A stretch of 64,000 bases of DNA from Gambelia wislizenii (taxonomy: Eukaryota > Chordata > Lepidosauria > Squamata > Crotaphytidae). Shown one piece after another: positions 34,445 to 45,538 of this stretch; position 1 is the first letter of the stretch; each line of letters opens with the position of its first letter. The stretch covers positions 289,086,028-289,150,027 of the forward strand of contig JAUMIR010000002.1 of NCBI GenBank assembly GCA_030847615.1, read 5' to 3'. The notes below the pieces were generated by a model. That model had not been told where the DNA came from and did not search any database. It saw only the letters and a list, made by a program, of their open reading frames with translations. The position numbers and the translations under genes were made by a program.

Positions 34445-34923
34445 TTTCAGTGAGGCCATTTCAGTGTGGCGCAGTTCTGCTTGTGTATCAATTGATAATC
34501 GATAATTTTGTCAAGAAAATGCAATCAAAACAATTTCTGTTTGGTTGGGATTGTCTTGCAAAACGTTTTGGGTAAGGGCTAGGGTTAGGGTTATTATCAA
34601 TTATCAATAATATCAAAAGATAATTGATAATACAGTAGGACCCCTTTATCCACAGATTCATTATCCACTGATTCAATTATCCACGGGACACAAAACAGCA
34701 CACCTACTATAGAGTCTTCCTAGAAAATGTGTCCTCTCTAGCCATTTTCTAGGTCCTCCAGGGCAATTCTATGGCATTTTAAACCAGAAGTCCCATTATT
34801 TTCAATGGTGTTTGCTATTATCCATGGTTTTTGGTATCCAGCATTGCATTTTCTTGACAAAATTATCAATCATCAATTGATATGCAAGCAGAACTATGCC
34901 ACACTGAACTGGCTGCACTGAAA
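34445..34923. mobile_element. TIR element with a nested Tigger-like MITE
   Basis: The left arm TTTCAGTG...CAGTGTGGCGCAGTTCTGCTTG to AAGAAAATGC (about 77 bp) is mirrored by 34847-34923 with few mismatches. An ATTGATAAT-type inner palindrome follows. A Tigger-like MITE lies inside at 34633-34842. No duplication was found, so the superfamily is unknown. Confidence 0.75.
34633..34842. mobile_element. Tigger-like MITE (right end missing)
   Basis: The left end CAGTAGGACCCCTTTATCC follows TA. TATTATCCATGGTTTTTGG marks the other side, but the expected complementary terminus is absent. CTATAGAGTC and CCTCTCTAGCC match the interior of 20750-21017. Confidence 0.6.
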
Positions 34924-35910
34924 CATCCTAGACCTATCATGCCCTGGTTTGGCTGGAAAGGTGACCTAGTAAAATCTGCAATCAGTCAAGAAGGTCCTCT
35001 ACCCTAGACCTCCTCTGGCCTCTACAACAGCCTTCCTCCACACCTTGTGGAAGCCCATTGTTTCAGAGGGCTAAGAGTTTGGATGATCTCATGGGATTTC
35101 TTTCCTGGTGAAACACTGTTTGCAATTTTTCTGGGCTCTTTCTTCCAACCAGGTCCTTGTTCTAATGGTATTTTCCTCCTCCAGTCAACTTTCTGTTGTG
35201 CCTCTGGTCCCAAGCTCTCACAGCTGCCTCTTGATTGACTTTCCTTCCCCTAGAAGATCTCCAGCCTGCCATCTGCTTTCCCCCTTGCTGCTTTTCTGTC
35301 CTTCTCCCAGCTGTTACCTTGTTACTTCCCACTCCAGCCTGGGCTTACATTTTTACTCCTCCCTCTCTTCTGTATTGTTCTCTTTGGAAGCGCACCTCTT
35401 CCCAATCTGACCTTCTTTCATCCCTTTTGTCAGGCATAGATAGCTTTTCCAGGCTTCTAGTAGGAGGTAGCCACACAGGCTCCTCTGTGAGGAGGATGCC
35501 TCTGTGAGCCCCAATGGAGATGTAGCTGATCCTTGGGAAGGTGAAGAGAGTCTGGCTGGGTTCTTCAGCTGAACTGTTAATGTCTGCAGCAGTGTGCTGC
35601 CAGGTGGGGTTTGGCAACCCATCTGGCAGGAGTGTGAGACAGAGCTATTTTGGAAAATAATTAGTTACAGTTAAAGTTTCCATGCCACTCTTGCTAGTTA
35701 ATCACTGATTTAACTACTTTTTTTTTAAAAAAAACCCTTCTTTCCTGTTTAACAAAAGTACCTAAATGTGGTGATTTTTATTTTATTTAAAAATGAAGAC
35801 TAAGTGTTGCAAGCCACTCTCCTTCCATCTACCTTGTTGTCAGCTCCACACCCACATGAATACATGAAGCAGCAGCACAGGGGACAGCATGTGACAGCAT
35901 TTGAACCATG
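34924..35910. other. No recognisable feature
   Basis: Pyrimidine-rich at 35200-35420. Several overlapping short open frames occur on both strands, which fits chance and composition rather than an exon. Confidence 0.4.
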
Positions 35911-35912
35911 TA

Positions 35913-36140
35913 CAGTGGGCCCTTGGTATCCACTGGGGTTTGGTTCCAGGACCCCCCGTGGAGACCAAAATCCATGGATGCTCAAGTCTCATTATATACA
36001 ATGGCATAGTAAAATGGCATCCCTTATATAAAATAGTGAACAGCAAGGTCTGCTTTTTGGATTTTTTGGGGAGGGGTATTTTCAAGCTGTGGATGGTTGA
36101 ATCTGTGGATGCAGAATCTGTGGATATGGAGGGCCAGCTG
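35913..36140 (+). mobile_element. Tigger-like MITE with TA duplication
   Basis: The ends CAGTGGGCCCTTGGTATCCA and TGGATATGGAGGGCCAGCTG are flanked by TA. The interior GGTTCCAGGACCCCCCGTGG and AAAATCCATGGATGCTCAAG is the classic Tigger/MER2-type end sequence known from amniotes. Confidence 0.9.
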
Positions 36141-36503
36141 TAATAATCCTCCTCCTCCACTTAATAACCCTACACTATAGAATGCTTAATGTGAAAGAAT
36201 TTTTGAAATGTACAGTGACACCACAAAAGGAATGAAATTACCTCTTGTTAAGTTACAGTCATAATGTAACTGAATTATACCTTTGTTATTGGAAAATGGA
36301 ATAGAGAAACTATTTGTAACTGATACCTTCCAACCTCAGCTGTTCCCTTCAATGCTATACAAGTGCAGAAAATAAAAAAAAACATGTGGTATTTGCAGAA
36401 GAATCCAGCTTCCTCGGCATGGTAACTTTCTTTAAAACCATAATGTTTCTAACCAGTATGGTTGTAAAGATGGTCTTGGGTTATCTTGATTACTCACAAA
36501 GAA

Positions 36504-36602
36504 CAGTTGTCCCTTGCATATAATGGGACTTGAGTATTCATGGATTTTGGTATCCATGGGGGGTCTTGGGACCAAACCCCAGCGAATATGAAGGGACAAC
36601 TG
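36504..36602. mobile_element. Short Tigger-like MITE (99 bp)
   Basis: The ends CAGTTGTCCCTTGCATAT and ATATGAAGGGACAACTG are complementary. TA follows the right end; the left flank reads GAA, so the left TA is lost. The interior GGATTTTGGTATCCATGGGG is shared with the copies at 35913 and 45539. Confidence 0.85.
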
Positions 36603-37179
36603 TATAAGAAACCATTGGGGCAATTTGGTAAGATTTTCAATAGTAAGGGAGTTGGGCATCAGTGCTTTTCCAACATAGCTCCCAAGAGAAGAGGAGATAT
36701 CTAGGTGGTTGAGGCTAGAGCTTGGAAGTAACTAGTTACAATTACTCATTACTCAAACTTAATTCTTTTTTCTAGTACCAAAGGTATAAGTGCAATAGTT
36801 TAAGATTTTTTATTTACCGTAATAACAGATAATGCCACCCCTTTTGCTGTGTAACCACAATCTTTTAGTTACATTTATAGATATAAATAAGGGTGTGGCC
36901 TCAGAAAATGGTGGTCAGGAGGGGAATGTCTTTTGTGCCACATGCTAGCAAGCTTTTAGTGTTCAGATTTTTTTTCAAACAATAACTTTTCAAGCTGTGG
37001 ACTGGGGAAGGCAAAGTTGGAGGAGCACAGGCAAAGATATATTAGAAGATACATTAGAACATCCAAGCTTGGGTAACAGAGAGACTTGCTGAAGCCACTT
37101 GGAAGCTAACAGTTGCTACAGTTTAATTTGTGCTACCAGGACTGTCAAAACAAGTATCCAGATCAGTCTGATGTGACAG
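36603..37179. other. No recognisable feature
   Basis: No repeat family or coding signature was recognised. Confidence 0.4.
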
Positions 37180-37566
37180 GTTGAAGAAGCTGGGCATGTT
37201 CAATTTGGTAAAGAGAAGACTAGGGGGATGAGATGTTCGCACTCTTTAAATACGTCAAGAGAGGATGGGGCAGGCCTGCTCTCTGCTACCCCAAAGGGTA
37301 GGAACAGATCCAGTAATCTGAGGTTTCAGGAAAGTAGATTTTTACTGAATATTAGAAGGAACTTCTTGACAATGAGAGCAGTTAGACCATGGAACCAATT
37401 GCCCAGAGAGGCAGTGAGGTCTCCTTCTCTGGATCTCTTCAATAAGAGGCTGGACAGCTACCTTCTGGGGACGCTATAGCTGGAGAGCCTTCACTGAGCA
37501 AGGTGTTGGACTCAATGTCACATGAGGCCACTTCCAACTCTGATTCTATGTCTATAATTCTATAAC
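37180..37566 (+). pseudogene. CR1 LINE 3' end, older subfamily
   Basis: The C-terminal CR1 ORF2 pattern ([15 protein letters not shown], DGAGLLSATP, LNIRRNFLTMRAVRPWNQLP, SPSLDLFNKRLD) is followed by a 3' UTR with CACTTCCAACTCTGATTCTATG at 37528 onward and a decayed octamer tail. It has diverged from the 8280-12603 copy and keeps one open frame of 83 codons. Confidence 0.85.
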
Positions 37567-38440
37567 CCTTTTTCTGACCCCATATGCACAGTCAGTCACA
37601 ACAGCTGTTGCTCATCATGACTTTAGTCTTGATTGAATTAAGTCTTAGGTTCTTCTGTTTTTTCTGAACTTGTGGATCATCCTGATCAAAGTAATGGAGG
37701 CCACAAGACACGGGTCATAAGGAAACAAAAGAATGAGGCGAGAAAGAGAGAGAGAGAGCACTGCATGTTGTCTAGGTACTGACTGCAACACTATCTGTCT
37801 ATCGAGGTCCTCCAGATGTTTCGGACTTCAGCTCCAAAGGCCTCAGCCAGCATGACCAATGGCAAGGAATTATGGGAGCTGTATCCAAAAACATATGGAG
37901 GCCTAAACATTCATCCCTCCTGATGTACATGAAAAGGGTGAGCAGGCCCTTGTGTTGCCCATAGGTGAAACTCCATGAGGTCAAGAGTTGCTGTTGTTGT
38001 TTTTTAAAGTGAAAGCCATTTCAGAGAACCATTTGCCTTCCATGGTAGCCACATGCTCTTGTCCTTCTGTCATACCTCTGGCCAAGTAATTTTTGCTATT
38101 TTTTTCTGAGCAGGACAAATCCTGCCAAACCTGTTCACCAGATATGAGATTAAGATGAGCAGACACATTCATAAATCATGTCCTACTCTTCAAACTATTT
38201 CTAACTCTCTGATCAAGTTATAATCTGACTCTAGCCCCTAGCCTTTATTGCAGTTGGACATGGACCTACAGCTACATTTTTCCAAAAAGGAGGTGAGGTT
38301 TGAGAAGTGACTTGAAGAACAAGGAGAGAGTTGACACAGTATTGGACATCCTGGGATGGGATTCCAGACATAAAGGACAGTAAGAGAGAAGAGATGGAAT
38401 AATTTAAGGTTCAGGAGACCCCAAATGGTAGAGCTGGAAG
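37567..38440. other. Contains one palindromic relic
   Basis: At 37803-37910 GAGGTCCTCCAGATGTTTCG and CATATGGAGGCCTAAACATT are opposing ends around GACCAATGG, a decayed copy of the palindromic MITE also seen at 44748. A (GA)n run lies at 37739-37760. Confidence 0.45.
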
Positions 38441-38447
38441 AGTAAAG

Positions 38448-38695
38448 CTTGCTGTTGTTGTTGTTGTTGTGTGCCTTCAAGTCATTTCTGACTTATGGCA
38501 ACCCTAAGGCTAACTTGTCACTGAGTTTTCTTGGCAAAATTTGTTCAGAGTGGGTTTGCCCTTGTTTTCTTCTGAGGCTGAGAGAGTTTGACTTGCCCAA
38601 GGTCATACAGTGGGTTTCCATGGCCAGGTGGGGATTTGAACTGGTCTCCAGAGTTGTTGTCCAGTGCTCAAACCACTACACCACACCAGCTCTCC
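38448..38695 (-). mobile_element. Sauria-type SINE, complete
   Basis: On the minus strand: GCTGGTGTGGTGTAGTGGTT head, a GGTTCAAATCCCC-like B box (here CAGTTCAAATCCC), the CTTGGGCAAGTCAAACTCTC core and the BovB-like tail ending in (AAC)n. A 7-bp duplication AGTAAAG flanks it (38441-38447, 38696-38702). This is the most complete SINE in the window. Confidence 0.9.
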
Positions 38696-38702
38696 AGTAA
38701 AG

Positions 38703-39763
38703 TACATGGGTGGTGACATATAGGCAGGAGCAATAAGCAAGCCCATGGGGAGCTCTGAATGTAGAAAAACAGGATGGAGCAAGCAAATCTCAAAAACAAG
38801 AAGATAGTATGTGTATGTGTGTTTTGGGGGCAAGGGAGGATGCAATGTATCAAGCAGAAACATATAGTGCCTATTATACCATAAGGCCTCTAGCACAAAG
38901 ATGGTCTGACTGCTAAGTAACCATATCAACTGGGTAAACAATTTGTCTCACCTTTGGATAAGAGCAATCCTCGTTATTGTTTTGCCCACAGATGCCTTGC
39001 AGGGTTGGAGCAAGAGAATTGAGACAGGAGAAACTGCTGTTTTCCTATAAATCTCACTAAGCAGCTTTGCGAATCTAAATGTTTTAAAGTTTTTTTTTCT
39101 CCCTCCTGGGCCGACAGCAGCAATAACCATCAAATGCTCTGTAAAAATGTTGTATTCTTCCAGCATTTTGGCACTCCTTGATCTGTAGTGCTTGGTGTTC
39201 ACTGGCAGCCCTCAGGGCTAATGTCTCTCTTGTTCTTTGTTTAAAAAGTAACACAGGCTTTAACCGCCCCCTACACACACACACACACACACACACAGGA
39301 ACAAGAAAGAATAAAGGCATTCTGTATACATAAACACACACACACATGCCACAGCCCAACTTCCTTCATCTAGACTGACATGCAGACATCAAAAATGTTC
39401 AGATAGTGAAAGATTTTCATTAAGAAGAATGGTATTTGTATAGGGCTATCTTTCAATGAAGCCCACAGACAGAAGTTACTGATTTATTTACTTTGTGCAT
39501 TTAAAACACCACACTCTGCCAAACTCGGTTCCATGGCAGCCTTGGGGCAATTAACAATAAAAACAATATGAATTTATAAACAACCAATTAGCAGCATCAG
39601 AGAGAAAAAAATCCTGTCTAAGAAATTAATAAAACAGAAAAAAAAATACACTGTCTCATACACTATTTGAAAATATACATGTTATGTCCATTTCTTTCTA
39701 GGATCACATTTGTTGTGGGGTCAACAGCTTACTGTAATGAATGGGCTGACAAATAGTCTACAT
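38703..39763. other. Microsatellites, otherwise unassigned
   Basis: (AC)n at about 39272-39298 and 39334-39345. No gene or repeat family was recognised. Confidence 0.45.
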
Positions 39764-40110
39764 GTTCTCTCTCTCTCTCTCTCTCTGGGTTTTCTTTGCA
39801 AAGGAAGATTCAGGAAGGACTCATCCCGCGTTTTCTGCAAGCGCGCTGATGACTAAAAAGGCCAATCTGAGATAGACAAGTCCAGTTGCAGAAAGCACAG
39901 AGCAGAAGGTTTCCTGGGGTGATGTTACTGGGTTGTGATTCTTTCTGTGTTGTCGTTTCTCTTCAAGACTTGTTCGGCGTGAGTTCTCAAATAAAGCTGC
40001 AGCATTGTGGATAGTGTGTCTCCATGCCTCCCAATGTGAGGCCAGAAGGCTACATGCACCAATTTGATAAATTAAAGTTTTTGGTGCTGAATCTGGGTTG
40101 GCATCAGGAT
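39764..40110 (-). pseudogene. LINE 3' end with zinc-finger-like C terminus (copy 2)
   Basis: The minus strand carries the block also seen at 49440-49686: SLLASHWEAWRHTIHNAAAL, then ENSRRTSLEEKRQHRKNHNP, then the C-terminal finger region, here frameshifted so that its cysteines are not in one frame. The 3' end reads GCAAAGAAAACCCAGAGAGA and runs into a (GA)n tail of about 20 bp (39764-39787). The LINE clade is uncertain. Confidence 0.75.
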
Positions 40111-40525
40111 GTGTGGTGTAAAGAGAAAAAGAAAGAGGAAGAGAAAAAGGAAGAGGCAAACTGAACATAAGAATGTAACATTTTGGAGCAGATCAAATTC
40201 CTATGTAGTCCACTGTTCTGTTCACACAATGGGCCAAAGCTCTAAAAGACATAACTGTCCTGATGGAAACACAGCGATTGGCATGCAAGTGCTCAGGGCT
40301 TACCTGTAGAGCTTTACTGATTGCCAATAAAGAAAGGAAACCATAAGAACATACCCTCCAACCGTCCCAATTTTACAGGGACAGTCTCAATTAATCCTGC
40401 CCATGAGATTAATTTGGTCTGTCTCCGGAAAAATTGACAGCAATTTTCAGCAGCTTTTAAAATGTTCCAGTTTCTCTCTCCTCCTCCTCCTAATTTTTCC
40501 ACTTTTCCTCCTTGTCTTCAATTTA

Positions 40526-41189
40526 CAGTCGTCCCTTCACATTCGCGGGGGTTCTGTTCCGCGGACCCCCGCGAATGTGAAAAATCCGCAAATAACTACA
40601 CCCCTCCCCCTCCCTCCCCAGGCCTTCGCGGGCCTTCCTAGGCCCCGCGGAGGTCTCACCGGCCCTCCCTCCCACCCTCCCCGGGCCTTCGCGGGGCCTT
40701 CCTAGGCCCCGCGGAGGCCTCACCGGCCCTCCCTCCCACCCTCCCCGGGCCTTCGCGGGGCCTTCCTAGGCCCCGCGGAGGCCTCACCGGCCCTCTCTCC
40801 CACCCTCCCCGGGCCTTCGCGAGGCCTTCCTAGGCCCCGCGGAGGCCTCACCGGCTCTCCCTCCCACCCTCCCCGGGCCTTCGCGGGGCCTTCCTAGGCC
40901 CCGCGGAGGCCTCACCGGCCCTCCCTCCCACCCTCCCCGGGCCTTCGCGGGGCCTTCCTAGGCCCCGCGGAGGCCTCACCGGCCCTCCCTCCCACCCTCC
41001 CCAGGCCTTCGCGGGGCCTCCGGAGGGCCTCCGGGCGTCCCGCGAAGGCCTCCCCACCCCTCCCCAGGTCTTTCACGGGGCCTCTGGAGGCCCCGTGTCG
41101 CGGTTTTGGGGGGGCCCGGGGGGGCCCTCCCAAAACCGCGAATAACCGAAACCGCGAATGTCAAGTTCGCGAATGTGGAGGGACAACTG
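40526..41189 (-). mobile_element. Second Tigger-end element filled by a CpG-rich minisatellite
   Basis: The ends CAGTCGTCCCTTCACATTCG and CGAATGTGGAGGGACAACTG are flanked by TA on both sides. They equal the two ends of the 22239-23441 element but in opposite order, so this copy is inverted relative to it. A strong hairpin (CACATTCGCGGGGGTTC with its complement) lies at the left end. The filling is a different tandem unit. Confidence 0.9.
40618..41064 (+). repeat. 64-bp CpG-rich minisatellite, seven units
   Basis: CC(G/A)GGCCTTCGCGGGGCC recurs at 40618, 40681, 40745, 40809, 40873, 40937 and 41001. The step is exactly 64 bp except the first (63). Each unit holds the palindrome GGCCTTCCTAGGCC and the CTCACCGGCCCTCCCTCCC stretch. 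The last unit becomes like the 74-bp repeat of the other element (GGGCCTCCGGAGGGCCTCCG). Confidence 0.95.
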
Positions 41190-41460
41190 TACTTCTGTTT
41201 GTGCAAACGGAATTCAAACTGCAAAAGTATTTTCTGTTCGGTTAACTCAGCAGAGGCAAGGAATGAGGAACGAGTGGAATCTTTCCCTTCCCAGTTGGCT
41301 CAGATAAAAGCAAACTGCTGCCACCTCTCCTAGCTTGTGTGTTCCTCCTCACTAAGAACTTTTACCATTTTAAGTACGATAATAACAACACTTAACTACA
41401 CTCTGATGTTACTTGGCCACACGTGTTCCAGTTTTCATCTGGGAAATGTTGGAGAGTATT

Positions 41461-42188
41461 ACCAGATGGATTTACAATGTGAATAATTAGAATCGTGGAT
41501 CTGTTCAGGGATTTCTGATCCTGCCCGAGGCTCAATGGTAAGATGGCTGTGTGTCCTGTTTTACAGAGGACACTCTGCTGTTTGAAGCTGCTTGGATCTG
41601 GTTTGAGTTGCCATGTAGGCAGTCCTCTGAAACATTCCTTTGTTTGAAGGTTTTAAGTCCAAGTCCAGTTTAAAGATAAAGAATCATAAGAAAGCAAAGT
41701 TATAATGTAAATTTTATGCAAATTGACATCTTAATGGGTAGGTGTTTTTGTGCAACTGACCACTCCACTCAGTGCTCTCTAGACCTTGACCTAGCCGTTT
41801 TCTCTTTGGGCAATCATTTCACATTCTTCAAATAATGATACGGTCTTCAGCCTAGTACCTGAATTATATGGGCAAATAAAAGGGGTAGCTTAATGTAATC
41901 TGTCGCCCCCTAATGTCACTCTTTCAATTTTAGTCAGATCATTCCCCATAGCTTTCTAACAATTTGTGTCAGTGGCTTTCATAAATTAAAGTAATATGTG
42001 CAGCCTCTTTTCCTTCTGAGTCTGGTTTCTCTCTCATTCAGCCAGGGCAGGCCCTAAACTTCTAGCTCCCCCTCCCCAGCATCAGAACTTTTAACCCCCC
42101 TCTTTCTGAGACTGCCTCTGTTAACACTTCTGTAGCCCTCTATCCTGTCTTCCTTCTGCTCCTGGAATCACCTCACTGTTACCTCATT
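41461..42188. other. No recognisable feature
   Basis: AT-rich stretch with no repeat or coding signature. Confidence 0.4.
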
Positions 42189-43030
42189 GGGCTCATCTAC
42201 ACAAGGAAAAAAATCTATACCTACCTCAAATCTGATGCTATAGGCGCACACAAGTGAAGACTCTTTTAACAACAAAGGTGCTTCTTTGAGCCTTTAACGC
42301 AGTTTAAAAAAAGAAAAACCCTATTGCTCTGCAATCTCCAGGAAAAAATGGTCTTTTGTATGTGTGGCCATCAGGATCAGGGTGGCATCAGATTTTGGAT
42401 GGCAAGTGTTGCCATTTTTTGTTAGATGTTCAGTGGTAGTTGCTGGGGTACTTTAGCAGTGATCTAGGGCTGCCACCTACTCCCCAGCTGAGCCCGGCCA
42501 TGAAAAATAAATATCCCCTTCTTCCCAGGTCTGCTGCTGTTGCCTTAATGGCCAAGCACTTCCACAGCATAGCCCCAGTGGTGTGCAGTCACTTGCTCTG
42601 AGGTCAGAATGAGGTCCCCAGCTATGCAGTCTACAGTGAGGGGGTCAATTGCATTACCCCCTGACTGTTGATTGCATGGCTGGACACATTGTACTGACCT
42701 TAGAGCAAGCGACTGGGCCAGGAAGGCAGAGCCCCACTGGTGCACATCTGCTTGCTCTGAGGTCAGAGTGAGACACCCAGCCATGTAATTAATGGCCAGG
42801 GGATACCCCAATCAAGTTCCTCACTGCTGATCTCATGGTTGGGCACCTTGTTCTGGCCTCAGAGCAAGCGACTGCACACCACTGGGGCTTTGCCACAGAG
42901 GTGCTTGGCTGGTAAGGAAGCAGCAGCGGACCCAAGGAGAAGGGGACCTGCAGCAATGAAGAGATGCAGATTTGGGCTTTAGCCAGAGGACATGTGTAGA
43001 CATCAATACAATTTCACTTCAGCATAAGCC
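42189..43030. mobile_element. Probable TIR element containing an alternating inverted-repeat cluster
   Basis: GGGCTCATCTACACAAGG at 42189 and the complement of GACATGTGTAGACATC near 43000 look like matching ends, though weakly. Inside, at 42549-42912, four copies of an approximately 50-90 bp module alternate in orientation, each marked by CTTGCTCTGAGG or its complement (near 42592, 42700, 42755, 42855). The outer pair shares AGCCCCAGTGGTGTGCAGTC. Confidence 0.55.
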
Positions 43031-44175
43031 AAGTAGGTGTGACACTAACAGGGTGAATTTGGGACAGCTCTGAGCCAATGTAGTCTGAATTCCATCTGGA
43101 TTTTTGCCCCCAGTGTAGACACAATCCCTCTCTCTCCCGACTTCCAGGTATGATTTTGGCCTGCTAAGTAAGCTGAGCAGGCCTTTTCCTGAAGCAACCA
43201 CTAGTTACATCACAGGACAGCACTGAATATTTCTTGTTTTCCATATACAAGCTGAATGTCTTCCCACTTCAGTAAAGAGGAAGGAGGAGGGAGAAGCTGA
43301 ATTATGCACTAGCACACATGTGGAGCATGCAATAGCATTCACCCTTCTTCATGTTGATTTTCTTGCCCAATTAGACATGCCATTAAATTGCAGTGCCTAA
43401 AGGACAGTAAATTCAAACAGCAGTAAATAAATTCAGAAACATTGCTGCACTCCTCAACAGCATATTTAAACAGACACCGGCAAGAATAAATAAATCTCAC
43501 CTGCCAAGTTGCTAATAACCCTTCAGAGTATCAAAATGGTGTGGGTTTTTTTTGTGCTGCAGAATGTGATCTCACTTATTTCTGCCATTTCCCCCACAAT
43601 TTGTGATTGCAGTTCCTCCACCAAGGGTATAGCATTCTCCAAAGATCCACTCATCATAGCATTGGGAATCCATGAGGTCCATACTTAAAATGTTTATCTC
43701 TCTTCCTCTCTTCCCCCTCCCCACTCCCACACATTCAGGTTTGTGCTTGTCCTGTCTACTTCCCTCCCACACCCAGCATAACTCTCATCTCATGAGGAAG
43801 GCCTGAACTGGACTCAAGTAGACATATGACTCAATGTAGCATCTACTTGATCCTTTAAGATTAAACTCTTATTCAGGAAGCATTATTTCAACTAAAATCA
43901 ACCCAGACGCTCCTGAATTGGTCAATCACTTCTTCCCATTGTTAGTTTAAAATGTTTTCCAGTGCCAGCAAATGTATTTAAATTTATTCATTTTTAATTG
44001 GTTGTCACATTGCTACTATTTTCTCGCAGTGTGTACAAGTTTCTGGCATGTCCCAAATATGTAGTCATGCTGGTATTTGCCAGCACTTGCTACTTAGTTG
44101 GGACATTACTGTCTTATTTGAGTACTGATTTTCACTGCTTTGCAAGAGTATGAACTGAATTTTGAAACTCTGAAA
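43031..44175. other. No recognisable feature
   Basis: AT-rich DNA with short open frames only. Confidence 0.4.
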
Positions 44176-44176
44176 T

Positions 44177-44450
44177 ATTTAGGCATTTTTGTTGTTGTTT
44201 ACCATAAAGATGGCTTCGACTTATGTTAGCCCTATGAGTGAAAGCCCTCCAAGAGCCCTGGTGATCAACAGTCCTGCTCAGGTCTTGCAGACTCAGGGTT
44301 GTGATTTCCTTTATTGAATCAACCCATCTATAATGTGGCCTTCTTTTCCTATTGCCTTCCACTTTATTGAGCATAATTGTCTTTGTCAATGAGTCATGTC
44401 TTCTCATGATATGTCCAAAATGCAATTGCCTAATGCTTAAATCCACTGAA
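44177..44450 (-). pseudogene. BovB (RTE) LINE 3' end
   Basis: The minus strand encodes FGHIMRRHDSLTKTIMLNKV, then a GNRKRRPHYRWVDSIKE block, LQDLSRTVDHQGSWRAFTHR and a short end, the C-terminus of the BovB reverse transcriptase protein. The 3' end terminates in AACAACAAAAA. It is 5'-truncated. BovB supplies the tail sequence seen on the SINEs here. Confidence 0.85.
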
Positions 44451-44747
44451 ATTGATTGTGGCCTTGGAACATGTAGAGTGAGAGCCTATGTGACAATTCA
44501 GATGTATTACCAATACCGTATTATGGTATGTGATGGGGCTAAAATGTTAGTGTGAGCTTTCTGGATTATAAGAAGCCATTCATTGGAAGTTAATTGTCTC
44601 TCAAATCATTGGCAGAACCCAAACAGTGCTTTTCTTTATTTGCTGTGCTCTCTTAACATTATTAGATAGACAAACAGATAGTACTTGTCTTCCTTAGTCA
44701 ACTATTGAAGATCCCAGATTAGTTTAGACCAGGGATAGGAACCTGAT

Positions 44748-45003
44748 TTCTCACTTGTGAATAAATAATTATATATATTCCTTCCACCTTAATATAGAGG
44801 TAAGACAAGGGTAGGGAATTTTTGGCACTGCAGATGATGTTGAATTACAACTCTCAACTGCCCTACCCAGTATAGCCAATGGAGAGGAATTCTGGGAGTT
44901 GTAATCCAACAACATCTACAAGGCCAAACATTCTCTATTCTTGCCTTTTAGATCTATATTAAGGTGGAAAGAATATGTATAATTATTTATTCGCAAGTAA
45001 AAA
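44748..45003. mobile_element. Long palindromic MITE
   Basis: The left arm CTTGTGAATAAATAATTATA to CCTTCCACCTTAATATAGA is mirrored by TCTATATTAAGGTGGAAAG and AATTATTTATTCGCAAG. An inner palindrome (GATGTTGAATTACAACTC with GAGTTGTAATCCAACAACATC) resembles a common reptile MITE core. Confidence 0.75.
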
Positions 45004-45097
45004 GAAGGCTTTAAAACAATCAGGAACCCCCTTAGGAAGAATAATACACCAGTGAGAATTTTGTACAATTTTCTCCAGGTATTCAACACCCTGTGCT

Positions 45098-45333
45098 GCC
45101 TAAATATTCTAAAGGCACCAGATCCAGTCTGATCTTGGGAGCTAAGCACAGTCAGCTCTGGTTAGTACTTGCATGGGAGACCACCAATGAATACAGGGTG
45201 CTGTAGGCTACATTTCAGAGGAAGGAATTGGCAAAACCATCTTTGAGTATTCCTTGCCTAAGAAAACGCTATGAAATCCATGGGGTCACTATCAGTTGAT
45301 AGGTAACTTGAAGGCAGGCGCACACACACACAT
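45098..45333 (+). mobile_element. 5S rRNA-derived SINE
   Basis: The head follows 5S rRNA: GGCACCAGATCCAGTCTGATC, GGGAGCTAAGCACAGTC, GGTTAGTACTTGCATGGGAG and GGGTGCTGTAGGCT. A BovB-like tail (AGAAAACGCTATGAAATCCA, GGTAACTTGAAGGC) and (AC)n follow. It keeps more of the 5S head than the other two copies. Confidence 0.9.
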
Positions 45334-45538
45334 GTGCTTGACATCCTGAAGTGTTGCAGAAGGATTATTTTGTGGAGGAAAATGTGGGGGTTTGTACCCC
45401 CCCCAAAAAAGAGGTTTCTCTTCAGAAAGCAGGGTTTTTGTGCAAAAACCCACATATTTTCCCTGCAGAATAATTCCTTTGCAAGACTTCTGGGTATTTG
45501 AATACAGGGAGAATACTGCAGAGGAACACAGTCAGCCC

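Larger units (their letters stand above)
40350..41460. mobile_element. MITE with TACCCTCCAAC ends, host of a minisatellite element
   Basis: The left end ATACCCTCCAACCGTCCC and the right end read in reverse complement (ATACTCTCCAACATTTCCCAG) match. A shorter copy at 46049-46379 shares both ends and the interior (CAGATGAAAAC, GTGGCCAAG). The element at 40526-41189 splits it. Confidence 0.75.

Noticed and set aside
34574..34592. Interstitial telomeric repeat (TTAGGG)n
   Set aside because: Only about two and a half units (GGGCTAGGGTTAGGGTTA) within a transposon arm, too short to be meaningful.
35108..35622. Set of overlapping 60-100 codon frames as an exon
   Set aside because: The stretch is pyrimidine-rich and open on both strands. 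No motif or conserved pattern supports coding.
40681..41000. CRISPR-like regularly spaced repeats
   Set aside because: The repeats are directly adjacent 64-bp units with no unique spacers, in a eukaryotic transposon.
45111..45210. 5S rRNA gene
   Set aside because: The 5S-like part is diverged and continues into a BovB-like tail with a microsatellite, as in two other copies. This is a SINE.
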